This document shows positions 1 through 9,697 of a stretch of DNA of 64,000 bases, piece by piece (within the stretch, counting starts at the first letter, position 1; each line of letters begins with the position of its first letter). The notes under the pieces were generated by a model, which was not told the DNA's origin, did not search any database, and saw nothing but the letters and a program-made list of their open reading frames with translations. The position numbers and the translations under genes were made by a program. The stretch covers positions 434,001 to 498,000 of the forward strand of contig NZ_QHKL01000004.1 in NCBI RefSeq assembly GCF_003947415.1, in the 5' to 3' direction. Origin of the DNA: Amycolatopsis sp. WAC 01376 (lineage in GTDB: Bacteria > Actinomycetota > Actinomycetes > Mycobacteriales > Pseudonocardiaceae).

Positions 1-370
1 GGCGGCGCCGACGTTGCCCGGCAAGGCACTCGACGAGGCCAAGGGACTCAACGCGGAACTGACCGCCTGCCTGGACAACTTCGAGCCGTCGCGCTTCACC
101 GCGCTGAACCGCGACTTCCACCGCGTCCTGTTCGGCACCTGCCCCAATCCCCAGGTGCTCGATCTGGTCAACCGCGGCTGGAACCGGCTGGCCGGGCTGC
201 GCACGTCGACGTTCAGCTTCGTCCCCGGCCGCGCGCACGACTCCGTGCGGGAGCACCAGAACATCCTCGACCTGTTCGATCGGAACGCGCCGGCCGGGGA
301 GATCGAACTGGCCGTGCGGGAACACCGGTTGACCACTTTGGAGACGTTCCTGGCCTGGCGGCATCCCTAG
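1..370 (+). CDS. GntR-family regulator, C-terminal FCD domain (5' end outside window)
   Basis: The frame is open to the left edge and ends at TAG 368-370. About 120 residues are visible: an all-helical stretch with the FCD pattern of FadR-type GntR regulators, including LNRDFHRVLF (metal/ligand-binding Asp and His) and later SVREHQNILD and VREHRLTTLE. In this family FCD binds a small carboxylate and controls an N-terminal winged helix, which here lies outside the window. The last codons and stop lie inside a 17-bp sequence repeated at 824-840. Target genes cannot be inferred because the upstream neighbours are missing. Confidence 0.8.
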   Translation, partial: AAPTLPGKALDEAKGLNAELTACLDNFEPSRFTALNRDFHRVLFGTCPNPQVLDLVNRGWNRLAGLRTSTFSFVPGRAHDSVREHQNILDLFDRNAPAGEIELAVREHRLTTLETFLAWRHP

Positions 371-371
371 G
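355..371. repeat. 17-bp direct repeat, left copy
   Basis: CTGGCGGCATCCCTAGG here recurs exactly at 824-840. The left copy covers the last codons and stop of the GntR gene. The copies are 469 bp apart and bracket a non-coding segment full of inverted repeats. Exact 17-bp identity over this distance is unlikely by chance; the origin (integration duplication or recombination scar) is inference. Confidence 0.8.
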
Positions 372-414
372 CCGTCGTAAGTGGTGAGACGGTGGCTGGG
401 TGACGCGACACCGC

Positions 415-466
415 ACTCGCGTGTTCAGACTCCGCACTCTCGAGTGCGGCATCCAGACACGCGAGT
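415..466. repeat. nested inverted repeat
   Basis: Outer arms ACTCGCGTGT (415-424) and ACACGCGAGT (457-466) are perfectly complementary. They enclose an inner palindrome, CCGCACTC (432-439) and GAGTGCGG (442-449). It lies just downstream of the GntR gene, between convergent genes, and could form a terminator-like cruciform or RNA hairpin. No T-tract is present. Confidence 0.7.
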
Positions 467-480
467 CACGCGTTGCCGAA

Positions 481-535
481 GTACATGAAGGCCCCCTTCC
501 TTGCGTCTAGCGCAAGGAAGGGGGCCTTCATGTAC
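481..535. repeat. perfect 25-bp inverted repeat (hairpin)
   Basis: The left arm 481-505 and right arm 511-535 are fully complementary over 25 bp around loop TCTAG. The arm begins GTACATGAAGGCCCCCTTCC. It sits between the convergent genes ending at 370 and 836. A bidirectional terminator or REP-like dispersed palindrome is plausible. No protein-coding gene is supported between 371 and 835. Confidence 0.85.
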
Positions 536-597
536 TTCACGACCGGCCGCCGAGGTCACAACCGTCCCACGGTCACCAGGGATCACATCTGACGGTA

Positions 598-650
598 GCG
601 AAAGCCTCCTTCCCTACCCTCAGAGTAGGCAAAGAGGCCCTCACTACCAG
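598..650. repeat. degenerate copy of a dispersed palindrome (family also at 41501-41553)
   Basis: This 53-bp stretch aligns without gaps to 41501-41553 with about 44 identities, including GCCTCCTTCCCTACCCT. The copy at 41.5 kb is a perfect 16-bp hairpin; here the right arm has decayed. Two related copies 41 kb apart in unrelated intergenic contexts indicate a dispersed repeat family. Confidence 0.75.
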
Positions 651-823
651 GAGAACGCCTACGCAGAAGCGACACCGGCCCCGCGCCACAACACGTTCGA
701 CTTACCCCTCACGACCCCCTCGCGCAACCGCACATACAGCCATCAAGCGGACATCCAACCGGCAAAGTTGTCCTTTATGGACACTCTGGGGCAGAGGCTC
801 ACTCCAACCGCTCCGCTTCACCT

Positions 824-840
824 CTGGCGGCATCCCTAGG
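824..840. repeat. 17-bp direct repeat, right copy
   Basis: Exact second copy of the sequence at 355-371. It contains the stop codon (complement of CTA, 836-838) of the minus-strand gene ending at 836, so both convergent genes end inside copies of the same repeat. Confidence 0.8.
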
Positions 841-1729
841 TCGGGACGGTCTCGGGCGGCGGGAACGCGTAGAAGCGCACAGAAAGTTCCTTCTCACCCT
901 CCACCGGACGACGACGGCGCCGGCAGTACCGCGTGATCAGCTCGCGGTACTCCACGTCCAGTTCGCGGAACTCCTCCTCGGTCAACCGCGCCGAAGTCCG
1001 TTGCGCCGTCGACCACGGGCCGAACTCGTCGCGGTGCTCCGCGGCCCAGGACAGCAAGGCGACCTCGTCCGCGTACTTCGCGTCGAGGAACGCCGCGACC
1101 CGTTCCCGATCCGCGCCGTCGTAGTCCTCCGGCCTCGGTTCACGCAGGTCTTGCGGGATCGCGATCCAGTTCCCTTTCCGACCACGGCGAACGAAACCGT
1201 TGTCCCGCAAAGTGTTCAGGCATTTGGTGACTTCGGTACGCTCCAGTCCCGTCCGGCGCGCGACCGCCTCCGTATCGCCGGGAAGCTCGCGCGTCACCCG
1301 GTGGTATCGCGGGTCCTCCCGCATCGCGATGTCCCGCAACGTGACCGATCGCCGCGGCAGCGCGGTGCTCAACAGCCGCCGCGCGGCGAGGGCCAGCAGC
1401 ACGGCGACCGGGATCTCGACGAGGACGGCCAGCGCGACGCTGGTCCACCGGTCGGGCGACGTCCAGCCGAGCATGACGTCGAACCACGCGTCGCAGCACA
1501 ACATCGCGGCCGTGGCGGACAGCAGCGGCACGGCCGCCCGGCGGCGACGCAACCCGAGCCACGCTCCGGCCGCGAAGCAGAGCAGGAGTGCGACGTCGAA
1601 CCCGACCCAGGCCGCGCGCCACTGGCCGGTGTCGTACCGGTCGGGCAGCGTATGCGCGAGGTAGACGGTCCAGGGCACGAGCAGGACCGCCGCACCGGCG
1701 AGCACCGTCAGCAGTATGCGTCGGATCAT
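836..1729 (-). CDS. membrane-anchored winged-helix (MarR-like) protein
   Basis: About 297 residues from the ATG at 1729 (MIRRILLTV...). The frame is open to an ATG at 1765, but that would add a Pro-rich leader before the first membrane helix. The N-terminal half has four hydrophobic segments, with short Arg-rich loops. The C-terminal half is soluble and contains a winged-helix pattern (DTEAVARRTGLERTEVTKCLNTLRD, about residues 150-175) followed by a charged tail with an Arg cluster. A membrane-tethered DNA-binding protein or one-component sensor is the simplest reading. I do not recognise a named family. It stands alone, convergent with the GntR gene and divergent from the RCC1 gene. Confidence 0.7.
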   Translation of the reverse strand: MIRRILLTVLAGAAVLLVPWTVYLAHTLPDRYDTGQWRAAWVGFDVALLLCFAAGAWLGLRRRRAAVPLLSATAAMLCCDAWFDVMLGWTSPDRWTSVALAVLVEIPVAVLLALAARRLLSTALPRRSVTLRDIAMREDPRYHRVTRELPGDTEAVARRTGLERTEVTKCLNTLRDNGFVRRGRKGNWIAIPQDLREPRPEDYDGADRERVAAFLDAKYADEVALLSWAAEHRDEFGPWSTAQRTSARLTEEEFRELDVEYRELITRYCRRRRRPVEGEKELSVRFYAFPPPETVPT

Positions 1730-1884
1730 GATCACGACGGTAGAGGGGGGCGGCGGCAAGGGCATCCGGGCTTTTCCCTTGTCCGGCCTCAGGGTCGCCG
1801 CACTAGCCTGAACGGCCGCTACCGGGACGGGCCGGGAGAAAGGTAAATTCCGGAAGCCCGATCCGGGCCTTTACTGGGGGGTAC

Positions 1885-4182
1885 ATGAGTCCCGCACTGG
1901 ATACTTCGCGTCCACTGTCGACTTTCAGATCCCGAGTGGCGGCTCTGGCCGCAGGGATCCTCACGTTTTCGTCGGTCGTGACGGGCTTCGCCGCCGAGGC
2001 GGCACCCGCGACGGCCCTCACTTCACCGGCGTCGAGCTTCACCGCCGTCCAGCCGACCCGGTTCCTGGACACCGTCCGCGGCGTCGGGATCCCGGTCGGG
2101 CCGGTGGGCGCGCGCACCACGGTCACCGGCAGCGCCGCGAGCCTCGCGCCCGAAGGCACCACCGCGGTCGTGCTGAACCTCTGGGCGGAGGGCCCGACCG
2201 CCGACACCGCGGTGACCGTCTTCCCGCACGGCACCGCGCGGCCGGGCTTGCCGAACCTGCTCGTGCAGAACGGCAAGCGACGGTCCAATCAGGTCACCGT
2301 GCAGGTGAGCGCCGACCGGAAGCTGGACTTCTACAACGAGTCCGGGTCGACCCACCTCATCGCGAGCATCATGGGTTACTACACGACCGCCCCGGGATCG
2401 CGGTACACGCCGGTGAGCGCGTCGCGGCTGCCGATCGACTCGATCGGCCCCAACGCCACGACCCGGCTGAGCTTGACCGGCCAGGTGCCCGCGACGGCCA
2501 CCGCGGTCACGTTCAGTGTGACGCTGAGCCAGCCCACCGTGGCCACGTATCTCACCGCCTCCCCCGCCGCCACCCCGCGACCGACCATGTCCAGCGTCGC
2601 CGCCTATCCGGGCGGCACGGGCTCGAACCTGATCACGGTCAAGATCGGCGCCAACCGCTCGATCGACCTGTACAACCTGGCGGGCACAGTGCGAGTGGAA
2701 GCCAACGTGGTCGGCTTCTACGCCAGTGACTACGGTGCGCTCTTCACCCCGGTGACGCCGGAACGGGTTCTCGACAGCCGTAGCGGTCTCGGTGTCTTCG
2801 ACGGTCAGGCCAAGAGGATCGGCCCGAAAAGTGACCTTTCCTACCGGCTCCAGCCGTCGATTCCTTCCCACGCGCTCGCCTTGGCGTTGAACCTGACCGG
2901 GTACTCGGCGACCGAGAACACCGCCATCACCGCCTGGGAGAACCGGTCGAGCAGTGAGCCGCCCGCCAGTGTGCACGTGGCTCCAGGACAGACCATCTCG
3001 GTGGCGGTCGCCCCGCTGGTCGAGGCGATCTTCCAGTCGCCGGGCACGGCCGCCGACCTGATGCGCACGACCTACGTCCACAACCGCGCCGGCTCGATCG
3101 ACGTGACCGCCGACCTGTCCGGCTACTTCACGCTGCCGCCCGCCGACTGCGTGGCGAACTGCGTGACCACTTGGGGTTCCTACTCCTGGGAGCAGGGCGC
3201 CGGGACTCCGATGACGATGAAGCCGTTCAGCGGTTTGAGTGATGTCGTCGCGCTCGCCGGATGGGCCGACAGCGGTTACGCGCTGCGTACCGACGGCACC
3301 GTCCGGGCCTGGGGCGCCGCCTCGGCAGGACGGCTCGGCAACGGCTGGTGGGCGGGCGCCGCCACCACCTCGCAGTCGCCGGTTCCGGTCGTGGGGCTGA
3401 CCTCCGTCAAGGCCATCGCGAGCGGCGACACCAGGGGCTACGCCCTGAAGACCGACGGCACCGTGTGGCAGTGGGGCCAGAACGTCAACGCGCCGGTCCA
3501 GGTCGCCGGACTGACCGGGGTCACCGCCATCGCGGCGGCGAGGGAAACCGGGTACGCGCTGAAATCCGACGGCACCGTGTGGTCGTGGGGCGGCAACACC
3601 CGCGGTGAACTCGGGAACGGCTCCACCTCCGCGAGCTCCGCCACCCCGGTGCGCGTCTCCGGGCTCAGCGGGATCAAGTCGATCGGCGCGGGAACCGGCG
3701 CCAGCGGGTACGCCGTCAAAACGGACGGCACGGTCGCGGCCTGGGGTGACAACTCCAAGAGTCAACTGGGGAACGGTGTCGCGTGCACGTCGACCTGTGT
3801 TTCGCGGGTCCCGGTGCCGGTGACCGGATTGAGCGGGGCCACCGCCGTGACCGGTAACTGGGCACGCGCCTTCGCCCTGAAATCCGATGGCACCGTGTTC
3901 GCCTGGGGTGACAACAGCAGCGGCGGGCTCGGCAACGGCTCGGACTGCTCGGACTGCACGTCGTCGACCCCGGTCCAGGTCCGCGATGTGACCGACGCGA
4001 AGGCCATCGGAGCCGGTTATGCCGTACGCGCGGACGGCACCGTCCTGGGCTGGGGCAGCAACCAGGACCTCGGGCTGGGCGGCGCGGTCATGAATTACCC
4101 GTACTACACCACGGTTCCGGTGCAGGTCCCCGGTCTGACCGGGGTCAAGGCCATCGCCGGCGGCCTCGCCCTTCATCAGTAG
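1885..4182 (+). CDS. secreted RCC1-repeat beta-propeller protein with N-terminal actinobacterial repeats
   Basis: A 765-residue exported protein. The first ~40 residues form a signal peptide (Arg-containing n-region, hydrophobic core, AEAAPATA). Three ~115-residue repeats follow, starting FTAVQPTRFLDT (~51), YTPVSASRLP (~172) and FTPVTPERVLDS (~285); this Arg-Leu-Asp repeat is common in secreted actinobacterial proteins. From ~430 to the end there are six clear RCC1 motifs of the form GYALxTDGTVxxWG. The domain starts with a bare TTWG strand and ends with GGLALHQ, which suggests a seventh blade closed by both ends. A GGGGGG ribosome site precedes the ATG. The role is unknown; RCC1 propellers usually bind proteins or surfaces. 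It is monocistronic, and a strong inverted repeat lies downstream. Confidence 0.85.
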   Translation: MSPALDTSRPLSTFRSRVAALAAGILTFSSVVTGFAAEAAPATALTSPASSFTAVQPTRFLDTVRGVGIPVGPVGARTTVTGSAASLAPEGTTAVVLNLWAEGPTADTAVTVFPHGTARPGLPNLLVQNGKRRSNQVTVQVSADRKLDFYNESGSTHLIASIMGYYTTAPGSRYTPVSASRLPIDSIGPNATTRLSLTGQVPATATAVTFSVTLSQPTVATYLTASPAATPRPTMSSVAAYPGGTGSNLITVKIGANRSIDLYNLAGTVRVEANVVGFYASDYGALFTPVTPERVLDSRSGLGVFDGQAKRIGPKSDLSYRLQPSIPSHALALALNLTGYSATENTAITAWENRSSSEPPASVHVAPGQTISVAVAPLVEAIFQSPGTAADLMRTTYVHNRAGSIDVTADLSGYFTLPPADCVANCVTTWGSYSWEQGAGTPMTMKPFSGLSDVVALAGWADSGYALRTDGTVRAWGAASAGRLGNGWWAGAATTSQSPVPVVGLTSVKAIASGDTRGYALKTDGTVWQWGQNVNAPVQVAGLTGVTAIAAARETGYALKSDGTVWSWGGNTRGELGNGSTSASSATPVRVSGLSGIKSIGAGTGASGYAVKTDGTVAAWGDNSKSQLGNGVACTSTCVSRVPVPVTGLSGATAVTGNWARAFALKSDGTVFAWGDNSSGGLGNGSDCSDCTSSTPVQVRDVTDAKAIGAGYAVRADGTVLGWGSNQDLGLGGAVMNYPYYTTVPVQVPGLTGVKAIAGGLALHQ

Positions 4183-4207
4183 GCGACAGGTGAGCTTGTG
4201 CCGCGGC

Positions 4208-4260
4208 GCTCCCAATGTGGCATTGGGGACACTCACCGTCCCCAATGCCACATTGGGAGC
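4208..4260. repeat. perfect 23-bp inverted repeat (hairpin)
   Basis: Arms 4208-4230 and 4238-4260 are complementary over 23 bp around a 7-nt loop (ACTCACC). The arm contains CCCAATGTGGCATTGGGG, itself partly palindromic. It lies 25 bp after the RCC1 stop and 60 bp before the protease start, so it could terminate the RCC1 transcript. There is no T-run, as is usual in high-GC actinomycetes. Confidence 0.85.
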
Positions 4261-4319
4261 ACGAATCACCACTCACGAGGCTTGAGTCTCCTCCCACTAG
4301 AGCCTTTACCGTCGCTTCC

Positions 4320-5227
4320 ATGACGATCAAGGTTCTCGACACCTACCCCGCGATGCGGAAGATCCTGCGCGCGCCGCGAGCGGACCGCGCCGCGCTGCTC
4401 AAGGCGATGATCGAACCCGCCGCCGGGATGTACCGCTACTTCCCCGGCGACGTGGACGTCGTCGCGATGCACGCGATGAGTTCCGGGTTCCCGCTCGACC
4501 GCGACGAGGAACGTTGCCTGGAGGCGATCGAAGCGCTCCACGAAGCGGACGCCTGGAGCCGGATCCAGCGGGCGCTCGACGACGCCCTCACTGCACAGCT
4601 CGCGGCGACGCCAGGGCTCACGGTGCCGGACATCACCGTCCTCACCGTGCTGGGTGATCCCGGCGACGCGCACTTCATGGGCCCGAACCTGGGGATGACG
4701 GCGAACGGCAGTGTCTCCGGCTACATCCACCTCAATTTCTGGCCGTATCCGGAGAACCTGGCGCGGCTGGAGGCCACGGCTGTCCACGAGCTGAACCACA
4801 ACCTGCGCTACAGCCCCGGCGGGGTGATCTGGGATCCGGCGACGGTCACCGTCGGCGAGCAGATCGTGTCCGAAGGGCTGGCGGACGCCTTCGCCCGCCA
4901 GTTGTACGGCGACGAACTCGGCTACGCCCGCATCGGTGTGCCGCATCTACACGACGACGCCGTGTTCGCGAAGGTCGTCTCCGGGCTGGAAATCACCGGT
5001 ATGCAGAACTTCGCGGCCTGGGTGCACGGCGACGAGACCGCCGCCCGCTACGGCGGCACTCCTGTCGGCCTGCCGGCCGGTGCGGGGTACGCGGTCGGGA
5101 ACCGGCTCGTCGACGCTTACCTGGCGGCGACCGGCCGGACCGCCGCGGAAGCCCTGCTAGCGGACCGCCGCGACGTCATCGACACCGCGCTCGCCCAGGT
5201 GTCCACGCGAACTTCCGACGCAGGACA

Positions 5228-5231
<4 letters not shown>
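4320..5231 (+). CDS. DUF2268-type putative zinc protease
   Basis: 303 residues from ATG 4320; the frame is open further upstream, but that part would run through the 4208-4260 hairpin. The HExxH zinc-protease motif is HELNH (residues 156-160), followed about 25 residues later by SEGLADAFA, whose Glu-185 is the expected third ligand. This arrangement matches the DUF2268 family of predicted Zn-dependent proteases. No signal peptide is evident, so it probably acts in the cytoplasm. The substrate is unknown. Its 3' end overlaps the convergent wall-protein gene by 4 bp. Confidence 0.8.
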
Positions 5232-6838
<1,607 letters not shown>

Positions 6839-6994
6839 GGGGCGATTCTTGTGCCCTTCGACCGGGTGACCACAACTCGAAACCGGAAATACCCCCGACC
6901 GGGCGAGGAAGGTAACCCACCCCATTCGTGGTCGTCCAGTGTTATCCAGACGACGAAATTCCTGGTGGATGGCGGAAACCCTAGAGTCGGGCCG

Positions 6995-7954
6995 GTGAAG
7001 ACCGAAGTGGACAGGCGCGTCGGTTCGGTGGAAGTGCTCGCGGGCCTTCTCGTTGTCGTTCTGCTCGTCCGAGGCCCGCTTGACGATGTCCTCGGGACAC
7101 CGATCGTGCAGACCTGGACGACGGTCTTCGTTTCGATCGTGCTCCAGGCCGTTCCGTTCCTCGCTTTCGGCGTGACCCTTTCCGCGGCGATCGCGGTCTT
7201 CGTCCCGCGCGAATTCTTCGCGAAAGTCCTTCCGAAACATCCCGTTCTCGCGGTTCCGGCGGCCGCGGCGAGCGGAATGGTGCTGCCGGGATGCGAATGC
7301 GGTTCGGTCCCGGTCGCCGGCGCCTTGGTGCGCAAAGGGGTCACCCCGGCCGCCGCGCTGGCGTTCCTGCTCGCGGCCCCCGCCCTCAATCCGGTCGTAC
7401 TGGCCGCCACGGCGATCGCGTTCCCCGATCAGCCGTCGATGGTCTTCGCCAGGGCGGCGGCCGGTCTCGCCGCGTCGGTCGTGATGGGCTGGCTGTGGCT
7501 CGGCCTCGGCCGGACGGAGTGGATCAAGCTGCCCGAACACGCCCACGGTGACACGCGCTGGCGGGCGTTCGCCGGAGCGGCAGGCCACGACCTGGTGCAC
7601 GCGGGCGGATTCCTGGTCGTCGGCGCCATGGCCGCCGCGACACTCAACGTCCTGGTCCCCGGCCGCTGGCTCCAGGCCGTCGCGGACAATCCGGTGCTCA
7701 GTGTTCTCGCGCTGGCCCTGCTGGCGGTCCTGTTGTCGATCTGCAGCGAGGCGGACGCCTTCGTCGCCGCCTCGCTGACCCAGTTCTCGCTCACCGCCCG
7801 GTTGGCGTTCCTGGTGGTCGGGCCGATGGTCGACCTGAAACTGTTCGCCATGCAGGCCGGAACCTTCGGCAGGCGGTTCGCCGTCCGGTTCGCGCCCGCC
7901 ACGTTCGTGGTCGCCCTCGCCTGCGCGGCCGTGACCGGGGCGGTGCTCTGGTGA
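6995..7954 (+). CDS. YraQ/UPF0718-family permease
   Basis: 319 residues from GTG 6995. About eight hydrophobic segments are present. Family hallmarks are visible: PGCECGSVPVAGALVRKG with a Cys-x-Cys pair, LAAPALNPVV, and ICSEADAFVAAS near the end. UPF0718 proteins are predicted permeases of unknown substrate, often linked to metal or thiol handling. The stop overlaps the next start as GTGA (7951-7954), so this gene and the TIGR03943 partner are translationally coupled, as elsewhere in actinobacteria. A 6-bp inverted repeat (GTCGTC 6931-6936 / GACGAC 6949-6954) lies in the promoter gap shared with the wall protein. Confidence 0.85.
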   Translation: MKTEVDRRVGSVEVLAGLLVVVLLVRGPLDDVLGTPIVQTWTTVFVSIVLQAVPFLAFGVTLSAAIAVFVPREFFAKVLPKHPVLAVPAAAASGMVLPGCECGSVPVAGALVRKGVTPAAALAFLLAAPALNPVVLAATAIAFPDQPSMVFARAAAGLAASVVMGWLWLGLGRTEWIKLPEHAHGDTRWRAFAGAAGHDLVHAGGFLVVGAMAAATLNVLVPGRWLQAVADNPVLSVLALALLAVLLSICSEADAFVAASLTQFSLTARLAFLVVGPMVDLKLFAMQAGTFGRRFAVRFAPATFVVALACAAVTGAVLW

Positions 7955-8598
7955 ACCGGACCGCGGCGACCGTCGTGCTGCTCCTGCTGGGCGCGGCCGT
8001 GGTCAAGGTCTGCCTGACCGGCCAATACCTGCGCTATGTGAAGGAAGGGCTCTGGCCGTTCCTGCTCGCCTCGGGCGTCCTGGTCCTGGTCCTGGCGGCG
8101 GCGAACCGCCATCGTCATCCGAAGGTGGCCTGGCTGCTCCCGCTTCCGGTCCTCGCGTTGCTGCTGGTCTCCCCGCAACCGCTCGGCAGTTACGCGGCGG
8201 GCAACGCGGGCACGGCACTGGCCCGCTCGGACGAGTACCCGCCGCTGCCCGACGGCGACCCGGTGAAGGTGACCGTCCTGGACTACGCCTCGCGCGCGGT
8301 GTTCGACGAGGGCCGTTCTCTCGGTTCGAGACGGGTCGCGCTCACCGGCTTCACCGCCGCCGGCCCGGACGGCGGGGCACTGATCGTGCGGATGATCCTG
8401 ACCTGCTGCGCCGCGGACGGGCGCCCGGTGAAGGTCGTGCTGGACGGGAGCGTCCCGCACGAACCCGACACCTGGATCGAGGTCACCGGAACGTTCCGGC
8501 CGGGGTCCGTGGTGGACGCCGTCAACGGCGAACGCATCCCGTTCCTCAAGGTCGGAACCGTCACGCCGGTGGCCGCGCCCGAACGGCCTTACGAATAG
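7951..8598 (+). CDS. TIGR03943-family putative permease partner (YcgQ-like)
   Basis: 215 residues from GTG 7951, overlapping the upstream permease by 4 nt. Three N-terminal hydrophobic helices precede an extracytoplasmic domain with VTGTFRPG near the C-terminus and LTCCAADGRPVKV, whose vicinal Cys pair is characteristic. The family is regularly encoded with UPF0718 permeases and the two are thought to work as a complex. The substrate is unknown. It ends one base before the stop of the convergent XRE gene (TAGCTA). Confidence 0.8.
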   Translation: MNRTAATVVLLLLGAAVVKVCLTGQYLRYVKEGLWPFLLASGVLVLVLAAANRHRHPKVAWLLPLPVLALLLVSPQPLGSYAAGNAGTALARSDEYPPLPDGDPVKVTVLDYASRAVFDEGRSLGSRRVALTGFTAAGPDGGALIVRMILTCCAADGRPVKVVLDGSVPHEPDTWIEVTGTFRPGSVVDAVNGERIPFLKVGTVTPVAAPERPYE

Positions 8599-9507
8599 CT
8601 ACGTCCAGCTCCACTGGATCCCGTACTGGCCGGGCTGCGGGTCCAGCGTGATGAACTGGAACGTGCTGGTGTCCCGGTCGAACGTCGCTTCGCAGCGTTC
8701 CTCGGGTGGCATCGAACCGCGCGGCCGGAAGAAACCGGCGCACCGCCGCGGCAACCGCTTCGGGTCGAAGGCGATCTGCACCGCGACGTCGCGGGCCGGG
8801 CGGTAGAGCGCGATCTGGACGTGCTTTCTGGCTTGCCCCGGCGGAAAGCGCACCCCGAACGCGACGACGGCGAGTTCGCCGGCGGCCAAGGTGCGGTCGA
8901 GAGCGAATTCGAAGACGCAGGTGGACGAGGGGACGTCCGCGCGGAACCGCGCCGGACGGCAGCCTTCGGCGAACAGTACGGCCGGTGGCTGCGTGATGCT
9001 GGAACACCGGCTCACGAAGACGAATCTCGACGTGCCGTCGTGATCGGCGCGGATCAGCCGCCGGACCCGGACCGATTCCTGGTGCCCGTCGCCGTCCACC
9101 CGGTAGGAAAGGTATTGCGAAAGCCGGTTCGGGGTGTCGAGTTCGTCCGGCGTCACGTCCATTTTGGCCAGTGCGCGCGCCACCTCCTCCGGCCGCCGCC
9201 ACACCTGGTCGTAGGGCAGGGCGGTGTCGGCCCGGATGGTCCAGCGGCCGCGCGGCCGCCGCGGGCCGAGCAGCCCGGTGAGCGTCTCCGGGCGCTGGCC
9301 GAGAATGGTTTCCAGCGCGGTCACGGCGGCGAGCGAACTGGCCCGTTCCGGCCGGTTCTCACCATTCTGCCAATAGCTCAGCGCGCTGATGCTGACCGGC
9401 GTCTCGTGGTCACGCAAGCGGCGGCTGATCTCGCTGAGACTCAGCCCGCTGCGTTCGATCGCGGCGCGCAGGGCGGCACCGAATTCCGCCGGAGCGAGAC
9501 TCGTCAT
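8599..9507 (-). CDS. XRE-type helix-turn-helix regulator
   Basis: 302 residues. The N-terminal ~65 residues form a helix-turn-helix (FGAALRAAIERSGLSLSEIS followed by SISALSYWQNGENRPE), a Cro/C1-type pattern. The rest (~80-302) is a beta-rich domain of unknown function with no recognised ligand motif. It is divergent from the secreted phosphoesterase at 9698, with 190 bp between them, so it may control itself or the operon starting there; no clear operator was found. Confidence 0.75.
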   Translation of the reverse strand: MTSLAPAEFGAALRAAIERSGLSLSEISRRLRDHETPVSISALSYWQNGENRPERASSLAAVTALETILGQRPETLTGLLGPRRPRGRWTIRADTALPYDQVWRRPEEVARALAKMDVTPDELDTPNRLSQYLSYRVDGDGHQESVRVRRLIRADHDGTSRFVFVSRCSSITQPPAVLFAEGCRPARFRADVPSSTCVFEFALDRTLAAGELAVVAFGVRFPPGQARKHVQIALYRPARDVAVQIAFDPKRLPRRCAGFFRPRGSMPPEERCEATFDRDTSTFQFITLDPQPGQYGIQWSWT

Positions 9508-9697
9508 GAAGGCGCAGCGTACCGTCCGGAACGCCCGACTTTCGTCGGGTGAACCGGGCTCCGTTCAGAGTTATCCAGCCCCTCGGCGACTTTCCGTTGA
9601 CGCTCCTCCGGCCGTGATTAGGGTCTGAATCGTCGGAAGAATCCCCCGGAATTCCCGAATCTCACTTCCTCCCGTCGCTGACCGAAGAGGATTTCCC

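Noticed and set aside
501..839. A small gene between the GntR gene and the membrane regulator
   Set aside because: The frame starts inside a perfect hairpin and ends in the 17-bp repeat; its composition is that of non-coding DNA and no motif or good ribosome site is seen.
2023..4272. A 749-codon minus-strand open frame opposite the RCC1 gene
   Set aside because: Its protein is Arg/Gly/His-rich without motifs, while the + strand has a signal peptide and regular RCC1 repeats.
6839..7600. N-terminal extension of the wall-anchored protein
   Set aside because: It would overlap the YraQ-type permease gene and bury the signal peptide; ATG 6838 gives a normal secreted protein.
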